Source: UBA8524 sp964215915
Lineage (GTDB): Bacteria > Bacteroidota > Bacteroidia > UBA8524
Direction: 5' to 3'
Length of the DNA: 64,000 bases
Assembly (NCBI GenBank): GCA_964215915.1
Contig: CAXPEB010000062.1
Span: 33,084 to 97,083, forward strand
In this document: one piece after another, positions 52,092 to 60,558 of the stretch
Layout: the number at the start of each line of letters is the position of its first letter
Numbering within the stretch: position 1 is the first letter of the stretch
The notes under the pieces: model-generated
What the model was told of the DNA's origin: nothing
What the model saw: the letters and a program-made list of their open reading frames with translations, nothing else
Databases searched by the model: none
Position numbers and translations under genes: made by a program

Positions 52092-54278
52092 TTATTTGTT
52101 TTCGGCAGGCTTCTCTGCTTGCGCCTTATCCGGGTGAGCCGGTTTCTCCGGCCTCGGAAGCAGGGCTTTACGCGACAAGCGGTATTTGCCGGTCTTTTTA
52201 TCAACCTCGATCAGTTTGATTTTGATCTCTTCTCCGACTTGCAGAACGCCTTCCATTTTTTCGATCCGTTTCCAGGAGATCTCGCTGATGTGCAGCAGAC
52301 CTTCTTTTCCGGGCAGGAATTCAACGAAAGCACCGAAGTCAACCACCGATTTTACTTTACCGGTGTACACCTCGCCAACCTCGGGAACCGATACGATTCC
52401 TTTGATGATGGAAAGGGCTTTGTTCATGCTTTCGCCATCGTTGGAGACAATCTCCACATAGCCTTTGTTGTCTTTTTCTTCGATGGAGATCGTGGTTCCG
52501 GTATCTTTCTGAATGCCCTGGATAATTTTACCACCGGGTCCGATGATGGCTCCGATAAATTCGGTATCCACCGTAAGCACTTCGATACGCGGAGCATGCG
52601 GTTTGTATTCCGTACGCGGAGCATCCAGTGTTTTGGACATCTCATCGAGGATATGCAGTCTTCCGGCTTTTGCCTGGAGCAGCGCTTTTTCCACCATCTC
52701 CCATTTCAGTCCGTTGATCTTGATATCCATCTGGCAGGCCACGATCCCGTTACGGGTACCCACCACTTTGAAGTCCATATCTCCGAGGTGATCCTCGTCG
52801 CCAAGGATATCACTCAGGATCTTGTAGTTGCTGTTATCGGAGGAGGTGATCAGCCCCATGGCAATGCCACTGACTGCATTTTTCATTTTGATACCGGCAT
52901 CCATCAGGGCCAGGGAACCGGCACATACGGTAGCCATGGAGGACGATCCGTTTGATTCCAGGATATCGGAAACCACCCGGATGGTATAGGGGTTTTGTTC
53001 GAGGCCCGGAAGCATTTTACGCAGTCCGCGCATGGCCAGGTTACCGTGACCGATCTCCCGGCGACCGGGACCCCGGTTTGGACGTACTTCACCGGTTGAA
53101 AATGCCGGGAAGTTGTAGTGCAGGATAAACTTGTTATATCCGGTGTTCATCGGGCTGTCGAGCATTTGCTCATCAAGCTTGCCACCCAGAGTAACACTGG
53201 TAAGGGATTGTGTTTCTCCGCGGGTGAATACGGCCGATCCGTGAGCCGCAGGCAGGTAATTCACCTCGGTCCAGATAGGTCTTACCTGATCCAGTTTACG
53301 TCCGTCCAGACGCTGCTCCTCATCAAGGATCATACTGCGCATGGCTTCGTACTCCACTTCGTGGTAGTACTTTTTCACCAGCGTCATATTCAGTGCTTCC
53401 AGTTGCTCTTCATTGTACTGGGCCAGGAATTCCTCCAGTACTTTTTCAAAGGCTTCCTTACGTTCTTTTTTCGGAGCTTCGCTTTTGGCAACGGCATAAA
53501 CCTTATCGTAGGTTTCTTTATGGATTTTCTGTTGCAGCTCCTCGTCTTTGTCTTCGTGGTTGTATTCACGGAAAGGCTTACGGCCTCCAAAGGCTGCCTC
53601 AGCCAGTTCATACTGGGCGCGGCATTGCTTTTTGATGTATTCGTGAGCAATGCGAAGCGCTTCTATAAACTCGGTTTCGGAGATTTCATTTGCTTCCCCT
53701 TCCACCATATTGATATCATGCTCGGTACCGGCCACGATAAATTCCAGGTCGGCTTGTTCAAGCTGATCTTTATACGGGTTAACGACAAATTTGCCGTTGA
53801 CACGGGCTACACGTACTTCCGAAATCGGTCCGTCGAAGGGGATATCAGACATCATCAGGGCAGAAGATGCAGCAAGTCCTGCGAGGGAATCCGGAAGAAT
53901 ATTTTGGTCGGAGGAGATGAGTGAAAGCATCACCTGGGTATCGGCATGATAATCTTCCGGGAAAAGCGGACGGATGGCGCGGTCTACCAAACGGCAGATC
54001 AGTACTTCATAATCGGAAAGGCGTGCTTCTCTTTTCAGAAAACCTCCGGGTATACGTCCTACCGAGGCAAATTTTTCCTGGTAGTCTACGGAGAGAGGGA
54101 GGAAGTCAACACCCTCTTTGGCTTCTGCGGCGGAAACCACAGTAGCCAGGATCATGGTATTACCCATGCGTACCACAACGGAACCGTCGGCTTGTTTGGC
54201 CAGTTTACCGGTTTCGATGGTTATTTCTTTTCCGTCTCCAAAATCAAAGGTTTTGGAGGTTCCAATGTTTACAGTCAT
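52092..54278 (-). CDS. pnp: Polyribonucleotide nucleotidyltransferase (PNPase)
   Basis: A phosphorolytic 3'-5' exoribonuclease of mRNA decay. The 728 residues contain two RNase PH-like cores (about 1-145 and 320-545; NRGPGRREIGHGNLAMRGL in the second), the alpha-helical middle domain (about 240-320), a KH domain (about 565-625; GAIIGPGGKIIQGIQKDTG) and a C-terminal S1 domain (about 635-705; VYTGKVKSVVDFGAFVEFLP). A Pro/Lys/Ala-rich tail follows. rpsO lies 91 bases upstream on the same strand, the order seen in many bacteria. Confidence 0.97.
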   Translation of the reverse strand: MTVNIGTSKTFDFGDGKEITIETGKLAKQADGSVVVRMGNTMILATVVSAAEAKEGVDFLPLSVDYQEKFASVGRIPGGFLKREARLSDYEVLICRLVDRAIRPLFPEDYHADTQVMLSLISSDQNILPDSLAGLAASSALMMSDIPFDGPISEVRVARVNGKFVVNPYKDQLEQADLEFIVAGTEHDINMVEGEANEISETEFIEALRIAHEYIKKQCRAQYELAEAAFGGRKPFREYNHEDKDEELQQKIHKETYDKVYAVAKSEAPKKERKEAFEKVLEEFLAQYNEEQLEALNMTLVKKYYHEVEYEAMRSMILDEEQRLDGRKLDQVRPIWTEVNYLPAAHGSAVFTRGETQSLTSVTLGGKLDEQMLDSPMNTGYNKFILHYNFPAFSTGEVRPNRGPGRREIGHGNLAMRGLRKMLPGLEQNPYTIRVVSDILESNGSSSMATVCAGSLALMDAGIKMKNAVSGIAMGLITSSDNSNYKILSDILGDEDHLGDMDFKVVGTRNGIVACQMDIKINGLKWEMVEKALLQAKAGRLHILDEMSKTLDAPRTEYKPHAPRIEVLTVDTEFIGAIIGPGGKIIQGIQKDTGTTISIEEKDNKGYVEIVSNDGESMNKALSIIKGIVSVPEVGEVYTGKVKSVVDFGAFVEFLPGKEGLLHISEISWKRIEKMEGVLQVGEEIKIKLIEVDKKTGKYRLSRKALLPRPEKPAHPDKAQAEKPAENK

Positions 54279-54312
54279 TCTGGTATCGTTATGGACAGAA
54301 TAAAAACAACAA

Positions 54313-54336
54313 AAGCCTTATTGAAAAATAAGGCTT
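54313..54336 (-). terminator. rpsO-pnp intergenic hairpin (terminator/attenuator)
   Basis: The 10-bp perfect stem AAGCCTTATT/AATAAGGCTT (54313-54322 with 54327-54336) has a four-base loop and is followed on the minus strand by TTTTGTTGTTTTT. It should end most rpsO transcripts and let some run into pnp. Confidence 0.8.
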
Positions 54337-54369
54337 CTGTCTTGCTTCATTCGGTCGAAGTTTTCAAAA

Positions 54370-54639
54370 TTATTTCCTGATGTTCAGTTCCTTGATGATA
54401 GCCCGGTAACGGAAAATATCGCTTTTGGCCAGGTAATCGAGCAGAGAGCGGCGCTTACCTACAAGTTTGATCAGGCTGAGCTCGGCTGATTTGTCTTTCT
54501 TATTGACTTTCAGATGCTCGGTAATGTGCTTGATGCGGTGAGTGAACATGGCGATCTGTGCTTCTGCACTGCCGGTATTGGTTTCAGCACCACCGTGGGT
54601 TTTAAAAATGTCTTTCTTTAATTCAGCTGTCAAACGCAT
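54370..54639 (-). CDS. rpsO: 30S ribosomal protein uS15
   Basis: The 89-residue small-subunit protein that binds the 16S rRNA central domain. Recognised by GSAEAQIAMFTHRIKHITEHL, the KDKSAELSLIKLVGKRRSLLDYL block and the C-terminus YRAIIKELNIRK; length normal. It is preceded by a clear promoter and followed by the hairpin before pnp. Confidence 0.97.
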   Translation of the reverse strand: MRLTAELKKDIFKTHGGAETNTGSAEAQIAMFTHRIKHITEHLKVNKKDKSAELSLIKLVGKRRSLLDYLAKSDIFRYRAIIKELNIRK

Positions 54640-54672
54640 GGTCTGTTCTTATTCTAGTCTAATTGAAGAGCG

Positions 54673-54704
54673 CAAAGGTAGAAATAGATTGATTTAAAAC
54701 AAAA
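54673..54704 (-). promoter_or_regulatory. Promoter of rpsO (TTTTG-N19-TACCTTTG)
   Basis: On the minus strand TTTTG (54704-54700) and TACCTTTG (54680-54673) are 19 bases apart, an exact match to the Bacteroidota -33/-7 consensus. The -7 box ends 33 bases before the rpsO ATG. This is the best promoter in the window. Confidence 0.8.
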
Positions 54705-54720
54705 TATCCCGGATAAAAAA

Positions 54721-55701
54721 TCAGCTACCCGGAAGCAGTTGTTTCCAGGTTCCTTTTTCCAGGTTATACCGCAGTGTACTGGGCAAAGCACTGAACCAGT
54801 ATTTATTCATTTCCACGGCAAAAGAGGGCTGCATATAACAGTTGATCACGCAGCCTTCACACTCGGGCAAACGCCCTTCCAGGCGTTTCATTTCCTCCAC
54901 CTCTTCACTGTAGTACAATTCCGCCAGTTTCCCTTCGATTTCAAGTGCCTTGGTACCCAAATGATAGCAGGGGAGTACAAGCTTATTTTCCGGGGAAATG
55001 ACCAGGGTGGAAGAAGCAGCCCGGCAAACCGGAGCCTCGACATGATTTCCGCCGTCGCGGCGCAGTTCTATAAACCCCTGGTTCAGGTAGACCAGTTTCC
55101 TTTTTCCCCAGCTTTCCATCATACTAAGCCCTTCCTCATCTACGCCGTCGCCATGTTCGTTGTATTCGAAAAGTGGGTTAAGAATAAGCATCAGCTTTCG
55201 GGGAAGGCTGATAGTTTCATAAACTTCACGGATCTGATGGGCGTTTTCACTGGAAACGGTAAAAAGAATGTCAGGCCGTTCCCCCCAGGCCAGGGCCAGG
55301 TCCAGCGATTCCATCACATGGTCGTAACAGTTAACCCCCCGTGATGCATTATGTCCTTCCCGGTCCGGAGCATCCAGGGAAAAATGCAGCATATCAATCA
55401 ATCCCCTAAGCCGTTCCCCGTATTTGGGATAGAGCAGGCAATTGGTAGTAACCGTGGTGATAAAGCCCATTTCTTTGGCCAGAGCCAGAAAAACATGCAG
55501 TTCACGGTGGAGCAAGGGTTCGCCACCGGTAAAATCAATGACTTTAACGCCCAGCTTTTTCAGGTCACGCAGGTTTTCCCTGACGTTTTCTTCCGTGATG
55601 TAAGGGGAGGGTTTTTCCCAGATATCGCAGAATCCGCAACGGGCATTACAGCGGTAAGTCACATAGTAATTACACAATACCGGTTTGCGGATCAGTCGCA
55701 T
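54721..55701 (-). CDS. Radical SAM protein with C-terminal cysteine-rich region
   Basis: A 326-residue radical SAM enzyme of unknown reaction. The 4Fe-4S/SAM motif is C-x3-C-x2-C in CNARCGFCDIW (about 15-25), followed by the SAM-binding FTGGEPLLH and TTVTTNCLLYPKYG. The C-terminal part has seven further residues of Cys/His type (VCRAASS, LPCYHLG, CEGCVINCY), as in SPASM-like auxiliary cluster regions; PqqE/MoaA/HpnH-type relatives are possible. No precursor peptide gene is visible beside it. Its ATG shares one base with the accD stop (TGATG), so it is coupled to accD. Confidence 0.8.
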   Translation of the reverse strand: MRLIRKPVLCNYYVTYRCNARCGFCDIWEKPSPYITEENVRENLRDLKKLGVKVIDFTGGEPLLHRELHVFLALAKEMGFITTVTTNCLLYPKYGERLRGLIDMLHFSLDAPDREGHNASRGVNCYDHVMESLDLALAWGERPDILFTVSSENAHQIREVYETISLPRKLMLILNPLFEYNEHGDGVDEEGLSMMESWGKRKLVYLNQGFIELRRDGGNHVEAPVCRAASSTLVISPENKLVLPCYHLGTKALEIEGKLAELYYSEEVEEMKRLEGRLPECEGCVINCYMQPSFAVEMNKYWFSALPSTLRYNLEKGTWKQLLPGS

Positions 55702-56603
55702 CAGGCTTCTGCTTCTGCTTTGGCTTCGGCCTCTGCTTCTTTTTTACTGCGTCCTTTTTTTTCGCTTAGCAATTGCAGCAGATCCGAAAGCTTGGTTTTC
55801 AGTTCGGTTCTTTCCACGATAAAATCCAGGAATCCATGCTCCAGCAAAAACTCGGAGCTCTGAAAGCCTTTGGGAAGGTCTTTACCGATGGTTTCCTTGA
55901 TAACACGCGGACCGGCAAACCCAATAAGTGCTTCGGGTTCGGCAATATTGAAATCGCCAAGCATGGCAAAAGAGGCCGTTACACCACCCGTAGTCGGGTC
56001 TGTCATCAGACTGATATACGGAACCCCTTCTTCGCCCAGCAGGGCAAGTTTGGCACTTGTTTTAGCCATCTGCATCAGCGAGAAGGCCGCTTCCATCATC
56101 CGTGCACCTCCCGATTTGGAAATTACCAGAAGCGGATATTTGTGCTCCCGGGCATAGTCAATGGCACGCCCGATCTTTTCACCTACCACGGAACCCATGG
56201 ATCCTCCGATAAAACTGAAATCCATACAGGCCACAACCAGAGGTAGGCCGTCCAGCTTACCTGTAGCCACCCTTACGGCATCATTCAGTCCGGTCTTTTC
56301 CCGGCTTTCCTGTATCCGTTGGGTATAGGGCTTGGTATCGCTGAATTGGAGCGGGTCACCCGAAACAATATTGGCATAAAGCTCTTTGCCACTGTTTTCA
56401 TCGAGGAGGATGGAAAAATATTCTCGGGAACCGATTTTATGGTGGTAGTTACAATGCGGACAAACGTATTGGTTTGCTACATGGTCTGAGGTGAGGGTGG
56501 CCTTTTTGCATCGGCCGCATTTGTACCAGAGTCCGTCGGGAGTGGCTTTCTTGTCTTTGGTGGAAGTGGAGATCCCTTCCTTAACGCGTTTGAACCAGCT
56601 CAT
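55701..56603 (-). CDS. accD: Acetyl-CoA carboxylase carboxyltransferase subunit beta
   Basis: Transfers the carboxyl group to acetyl-CoA to make malonyl-CoA, with AccA. The 300 residues have the N-terminal zinc ribbon (WYKCGRCKK and VCPHCNYHH, four Cys, about 28-52) and the crotonase-like core with MDFSFIGGSMGSVVGEKI, SGGARMMEAAFSLMQM and DPTTGGVTASFAMLGD. The last 20 residues are a low-complexity Lys/Glu/Ala tail, encoded by near-repeats of GAAGC. It is coupled to the downstream radical SAM gene by a one-base overlap. Confidence 0.96.
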   Translation of the reverse strand: MSWFKRVKEGISTSTKDKKATPDGLWYKCGRCKKATLTSDHVANQYVCPHCNYHHKIGSREYFSILLDENSGKELYANIVSGDPLQFSDTKPYTQRIQESREKTGLNDAVRVATGKLDGLPLVVACMDFSFIGGSMGSVVGEKIGRAIDYAREHKYPLLVISKSGGARMMEAAFSLMQMAKTSAKLALLGEEGVPYISLMTDPTTGGVTASFAMLGDFNIAEPEALIGFAGPRVIKETIGKDLPKGFQSSEFLLEHGFLDFIVERTELKTKLSDLLQLLSEKKGRSKKEAEAEAKAEAEA

Positions 56604-56644
56604 ATCGTATCAGTTTAGGCTTTCCTATGGAAAGCGCAGGGTTT

Positions 56645-56652
56645 CAAAATTA
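56645..56652 (-). promoter_or_regulatory. Candidate -7 box (TAATTTTG) of accD
   Basis: An exact TAnnTTTG match 41 bases before the accD ATG; the -33 region reads TTA rather than TTG. Confidence 0.35.
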
Positions 56653-56677
56653 GAAATAATTTGGGCATTAATAAGGA

Positions 56678-56710
56678 AGGCTGTCTTTCGGGTAGACCAA
56701 AAGACAGCCT
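56678..56710 (-). terminator. Hairpin after fbaB, probable terminator
   Basis: The perfect 11-bp stem AGGCTGTCTTT/AAAGACAGCCT (56678-56688 with 56700-56710) lies 20 bases after the fbaB stop. The T run on the minus strand is broken (TCCTTATT), so it may be a weak terminator. Confidence 0.6.
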
Positions 56711-56730
56711 CTTGGGTATGAATGAGAGGA

Positions 56731-57789
56731 TTAAGCGATGCTGATTTCCTGGCTCAGGTACACATCCTGAATAGCATTCAGCAGCGCCACACCTTCATTT
56801 ATAGGTTTCTGGAATGCTTTCCTGCCGGAGATCAGTCCGGTGCCACCGGCTCTTTTGTTGATCACAGCGGTGGTTACCGCTTCGGCCAGGTCAGTCGCTC
56901 CTTTGGACTCACCTCCGGAGTTGATCAGTCCGGCGCGGCCCATGTAGCAGTTGGCTACCTGGTAACGACACAGATCGATCGGGTGGTCGGTGGTAAGGTC
57001 CTCGTATACTTTTTTGTGTGTCTTTCCGAAGTTGATCGCGGTATAGCCGCCGTTATTGGTCGGAAGTTTTTGTTTGATGATATCGGCCTGAATGGTCACA
57101 CCCAGGTGGTTGGCTTGTGCGGTCAGGTCGGCAGCAGCGTGGTAATCCACTCCGTCTTTTTTGAAATCGCTGTTACGCAGGTAACACCACAGGATGGTAG
57201 CCATGCCCAGTTCGTGAGCTCTTTCAAAGGCTTGTGCCACCTCGATGATCTGACGGTCAGACTCGGGAGAACCGAAATAGATGGTAGCTCCAACGGCAGC
57301 GGCTCCCAGGTTCCAGGCCTCCTCTACGGAGCCAAACATGATTTGGTCGTAACTGTTCGGGTAGCTGATAAATTCGTTGTGGTTGATCTTTACGATGAAT
57401 GGAATCCGGTGGGCATATTTGCGGGAGTTTGCAGCCAGCACTCCGAAAGTAGAAGCCACAGCGTTACATCCGCCTTCGATAGCCAGTTTGATAATGTTCT
57501 CCGGATCGAAATAAGCAGGGTTCGGGGCGAAAGAAGCACCCGCACTGTGTTCAATACCCTGGTCAACCGGAAGGATGCTCACATATCCGGTTCCGGCGAG
57601 CCTTCCGGTATTGTATATTTGCTGAAGGCTTCTCAGCACCTGGGGACTGCGGTTGCTTTGCACAAACACACGTTCAACAAAGTCAGGACCCGGCAAATGA
57701 AGAAGATCTTTGGAAATGGTTGAACTCTTGTGGTTCAACAGGGATTCGGCTTCATTGCCGAGCAATTCATGAATTTTGTTGATATCCAT
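56731..57789 (-). CDS. fbaB: Class I fructose-bisphosphate aldolase (FbaB/DhnA type)
   Basis: Cleaves fructose-1,6-bisphosphate via a Schiff base in glycolysis and the reverse in gluconeogenesis. The 352 residues show the DhnA-type blocks VSILPVDQGIEHSAGASFAP, GCNAVASTFGVLA, VKINHNEF, GAAAVGATIYFGS and TILWCYLRNSDF, and the phosphate-binding end GRAGLINSGGESKG. The length matches the bacterial FbaB class, and no class II zinc motif is seen. It has its own hairpin downstream. Confidence 0.93.
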   Translation of the reverse strand: MDINKIHELLGNEAESLLNHKSSTISKDLLHLPGPDFVERVFVQSNRSPQVLRSLQQIYNTGRLAGTGYVSILPVDQGIEHSAGASFAPNPAYFDPENIIKLAIEGGCNAVASTFGVLAANSRKYAHRIPFIVKINHNEFISYPNSYDQIMFGSVEEAWNLGAAAVGATIYFGSPESDRQIIEVAQAFERAHELGMATILWCYLRNSDFKKDGVDYHAAADLTAQANHLGVTIQADIIKQKLPTNNGGYTAINFGKTHKKVYEDLTTDHPIDLCRYQVANCYMGRAGLINSGGESKGATDLAEAVTTAVINKRAGGTGLISGRKAFQKPINEGVALLNAIQDVYLSQEISIA

Positions 57790-57814
57790 TCCTATACAAG
57801 TTTTATTCGCGCTG

Positions 57815-57822
57815 CGAAAATA
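57815..57822 (-). promoter_or_regulatory. Candidate -7 box (TATTTTCG) of fbaB
   Basis: Resembles TAnnTTTG with one mismatch, 25 bases before the fbaB ATG; no -33 box at 19-20 bases. Confidence 0.3.
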
Positions 57823-57841
57823 ACCAAATTTTCAAAAGACC

Positions 57842-58276
57842 ATGAGCATGAATCCGTCAAAGGTAGAAGTCGTCAAAGCCACTCATCCGGAACAGATGGA
57901 AAAGGTCTGGGCCATACGTCGCGAAGTATTTATTACCGAGCAGAAAGTGGATGCCCGTATGGAATACGAGCACGAAGAAGAAGCCCGTCATTTTCTGGCT
58001 TCGGTTGACGGGCATGCCGTTGGAACAGCACGCTGGCGCAAGAGCGGGGAGGGTGTTAAACTCGAACGCTTTGCCGTATTAAAGCCTTACCGGAATCACG
58101 GTGTGGGAACGGCTCTGTTAAAAGCGGTGCTGGATGATCTGGATACCGGTGAGAAGGTTTATCTGCATGCACAGACACGGGCAGTGCCCTTTTATGCGCG
58201 GCATGGATTTGAAAAACAGGGAAAGGAATTTGAAGAAGCGGGCATTCTCCACTACACGATGGAGCTCATCCGGTAA
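57842..58276 (+). CDS. GNAT family N-acetyltransferase
   Basis: A 144-residue acetyl-CoA-dependent acetyltransferase. The fold markers are visible: EKVWAIRREVFITEQKV, ASVDGHAVGTARWR, LERFAVLKPYRNHGVGTALLKA (the acetyl-CoA loop R-x2-GVGTAL, about 82-95) and PFYARHGFEKQG. It resembles ElaA-like members. The substrate is unknown. It is divergent from fbaB and overlaps the convergent helicase by 11 bases. Confidence 0.88.
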   Translation: MSMNPSKVEVVKATHPEQMEKVWAIRREVFITEQKVDARMEYEHEEEARHFLASVDGHAVGTARWRKSGEGVKLERFAVLKPYRNHGVGTALLKAVLDDLDTGEKVYLHAQTRAVPFYARHGFEKQGKEFEEAGILHYTMELIR

Positions 58277-60554
58277 TCTTCAGTTTGGCATATTTAAGTA
58301 TCAGTTGTTTGATACCGGCTTCCCGGAAATCAATGGTGGCTTTGCGGCTATCGTCTTTACCTTCTACCACCAGCACCTTTCCTGGCCCAAAACGTTGGTG
58401 ATCCACCAGCATTCCTTCTTTTAGTTCGCTGGTGTCATCCGCCTGGAAATTCGGATCAACCTGCCTGAGCGGGGCATCCGATTTTTTATTGAAAAGCAGG
58501 GAAGGCATCGACTTGCCTACGGGAGTGAAGCTCAGGTCGGGAGTACTTTTTTTCTGGTTAGGAAGGGAAAAAGCCTGTTTTGAAGACCTCACCTGGTCGG
58601 TATGCAGGTAGCGTGGATCAATCTCCCGGATAAACCTGCTGGGTTCTGCATAGGTAAGTGTCCCGAAACGGAAGCGGGAACTGGCAAAGGTCAATGTCAG
58701 CTGTTTCTCGGCCCGGGTAGCCGCCACATAAAATAGCCGGCGTTCTTCTTCGAGATCTTGCCGGCTGCCCAATGACATTTGGGAGGGGAAAAGATTCTCT
58801 TCCAGGCCCACCACAAAAACATTGGCGAATTCAAGCCCCTTTGCCGCATGGATGGTCATCAGCCTGACCACATCGTCGTCTTCATTTTTGTCCTGGTCCT
58901 GATCGGTAAGCAGGGCAATATCCTGCAGGTAAACATCCAGGCTTTTGGCCTCCTCGCGGGTATCGTCTTCCGTGAATTCTTTGATACCATTCAGTAATTC
59001 CACCAGGTTTTCATAACGACTGATACCTTCCACGCTGCGGTCATCATGGAGGGTTTTGAGCACTCCGCTCTGACGGGCAACGTGCATGGCCACATCGTAG
59101 GCGTTATGGGTGGGAAGCATGGCGCGGAAACTCAGTATCATGTTCCGGAAATCAGCCAGTTTGCGGATAGCGGACCCGAAGGCCTGAATTTTTTCAATAT
59201 TCTCCAGCACTACCCAGATACTGCATTTGTTCTGACTGGCAGCCAGAATCAGCTTGTCTACCGTAGTCTTCCCGATTCCCCTTGCCGGGTAGTTGATAAT
59301 ACGTTTGACCGCTTCCTCGTCGTTGGGGTTCACCACCAGACGCAGGTAGGCGATCAGGTCTTTGATTTCTTTACGTTGGTAGAAGGACATACCCCCGTAA
59401 ATCCGGTAGGGGATATTCATCTTTCTCAGCGCCTCTTCCAGGGCCCGGCTTTGAGCATTGGTGCGGTACAATATGGCAAATTGCCGATGGTCCAGCTGCT
59501 CACGCACCTTCTGTTCGAAGATGCTTTCCGCCACAAACTTGCCTTCTTCGTTGTCGGTGGCCAGCTTCATTACACGGATTTTCTCTCCCTCCGGGTTGGA
59601 AGTCCAGACCTCTTTATGAAGTTGTTCTTTGTTGATTCGGATGATGGAGGAAGCGGCATTGACAATATTGGAACTGGACCGGTAGTTCTGTTCCAGTTTA
59701 AAGACCTTGAGGTCCGGGTAATCCTTTTCAAAGTTCAGAATGTTGCGTATGGTCGCCCCCCGGAAGGCATAGATGCTTTGTGCATCATCACCCACTACAC
59801 AGATATTCTCACGCATGGCTGCCAGCTTGCGGATAATGGCATACTGACACTGGTTGGTATCCTGAAACTCATCTACCATTACATAGTGGAATTTATGCTG
59901 GTAGCGGTTGAGCACTTCGGGAAACTTGCTCAGTAACTCATAGGTTTTTACGAGAAGGTCATCGAAGTCCATGGCCCCTGCACGGAAACAGCGTTCCGTA
60001 TAGGCCAGGTAAACATCCGAGATACGCGGCTTACCCGAACTGTTATCCGCTTCGGTCAGGTCCTGGCTTCCCGAATATTGTCTGGCGGTGATGAGGTTGT
60101 TTTTTGCCGAAGAGATACGAGACAGGACCATGGCCGGTTTGTAGACCTTTTCATCCAGACCCATTTCTTTCAGGATGGTTTTGATCAGGCTCTTCGAATC
60201 ATCGGAATCGTATATGGTGAAATTGCTTGGATATCCGAGCTTTTCAGCTTCTATACGGAGTATTTTGGCAAAGATGGAATGGAAGGTTCCCATCCAGAGA
60301 GAATGGGCTTCCGTACCTACGACCTTTTCAATCCGGCTGCGCATTTCTCTTGCAGCTTTATTGGTAAAGGTTAGGGCCAGGATATTGAACGGATCTACGC
60401 CTTTCCGGATTAAGTGAGCAATGCGGTAGGTGAGCACCCGGGTTTTACCCGATCCGGCGCCGGCAATAATCATAACCGGTCCTTCGGTTTGCAATACCGC
60501 AGCCTTCTGGGGCTCGTTCAATCCGTCGAGGTATGGGAAATCAGGCTTCGACAC
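58266..60554 (-). CDS. UvrD/PcrA-type superfamily 1 DNA helicase
   Basis: A 3'-5' DNA helicase for excision and mismatch repair. The 762 residues carry all helicase motifs: Q motif LNEPQKAAV, Walker A GAGSGKTRVL (about 33-42), motif II VDEFQDTNQCQY, motif III VVGDDAQSIYAFRGA, motif IV LEQNYRSS, motif V TIHAAKGLEFANVF and motif VI RRLFYVAATRAEKQL. The C-terminus ends with a PcrA/UvrD-type Tudor-like segment (LVDHQRFGPGKVLVVEG). It starts at a GTG (60554); a TAACTTTG box ends four bases before it. Confidence 0.94.
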   Translation of the reverse strand: MSKPDFPYLDGLNEPQKAAVLQTEGPVMIIAGAGSGKTRVLTYRIAHLIRKGVDPFNILALTFTNKAAREMRSRIEKVVGTEAHSLWMGTFHSIFAKILRIEAEKLGYPSNFTIYDSDDSKSLIKTILKEMGLDEKVYKPAMVLSRISSAKNNLITARQYSGSQDLTEADNSSGKPRISDVYLAYTERCFRAGAMDFDDLLVKTYELLSKFPEVLNRYQHKFHYVMVDEFQDTNQCQYAIIRKLAAMRENICVVGDDAQSIYAFRGATIRNILNFEKDYPDLKVFKLEQNYRSSSNIVNAASSIIRINKEQLHKEVWTSNPEGEKIRVMKLATDNEEGKFVAESIFEQKVREQLDHRQFAILYRTNAQSRALEEALRKMNIPYRIYGGMSFYQRKEIKDLIAYLRLVVNPNDEEAVKRIINYPARGIGKTTVDKLILAASQNKCSIWVVLENIEKIQAFGSAIRKLADFRNMILSFRAMLPTHNAYDVAMHVARQSGVLKTLHDDRSVEGISRYENLVELLNGIKEFTEDDTREEAKSLDVYLQDIALLTDQDQDKNEDDDVVRLMTIHAAKGLEFANVFVVGLEENLFPSQMSLGSRQDLEEERRLFYVAATRAEKQLTLTFASSRFRFGTLTYAEPSRFIREIDPRYLHTDQVRSSKQAFSLPNQKKSTPDLSFTPVGKSMPSLLFNKKSDAPLRQVDPNFQADDTSELKEGMLVDHQRFGPGKVLVVEGKDDSRKATIDFREAGIKQLILKYAKLKITG

Positions 60555-60558
60555 GCCA

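Noticed and set aside
52086..53924. Two long plus-strand frames (289 and 268 codons)
   Set aside because: Antisense to pnp, whose KH, S1 and RNase PH motifs are intact.
54721..55701. PqqE/RiPP maturase
   Set aside because: No small precursor peptide or transporter gene is next to it; its neighbours are accD and rpsO.
56722..57723. 333-codon plus-strand open frame
   Set aside because: Antisense shadow of fbaB; no family features.
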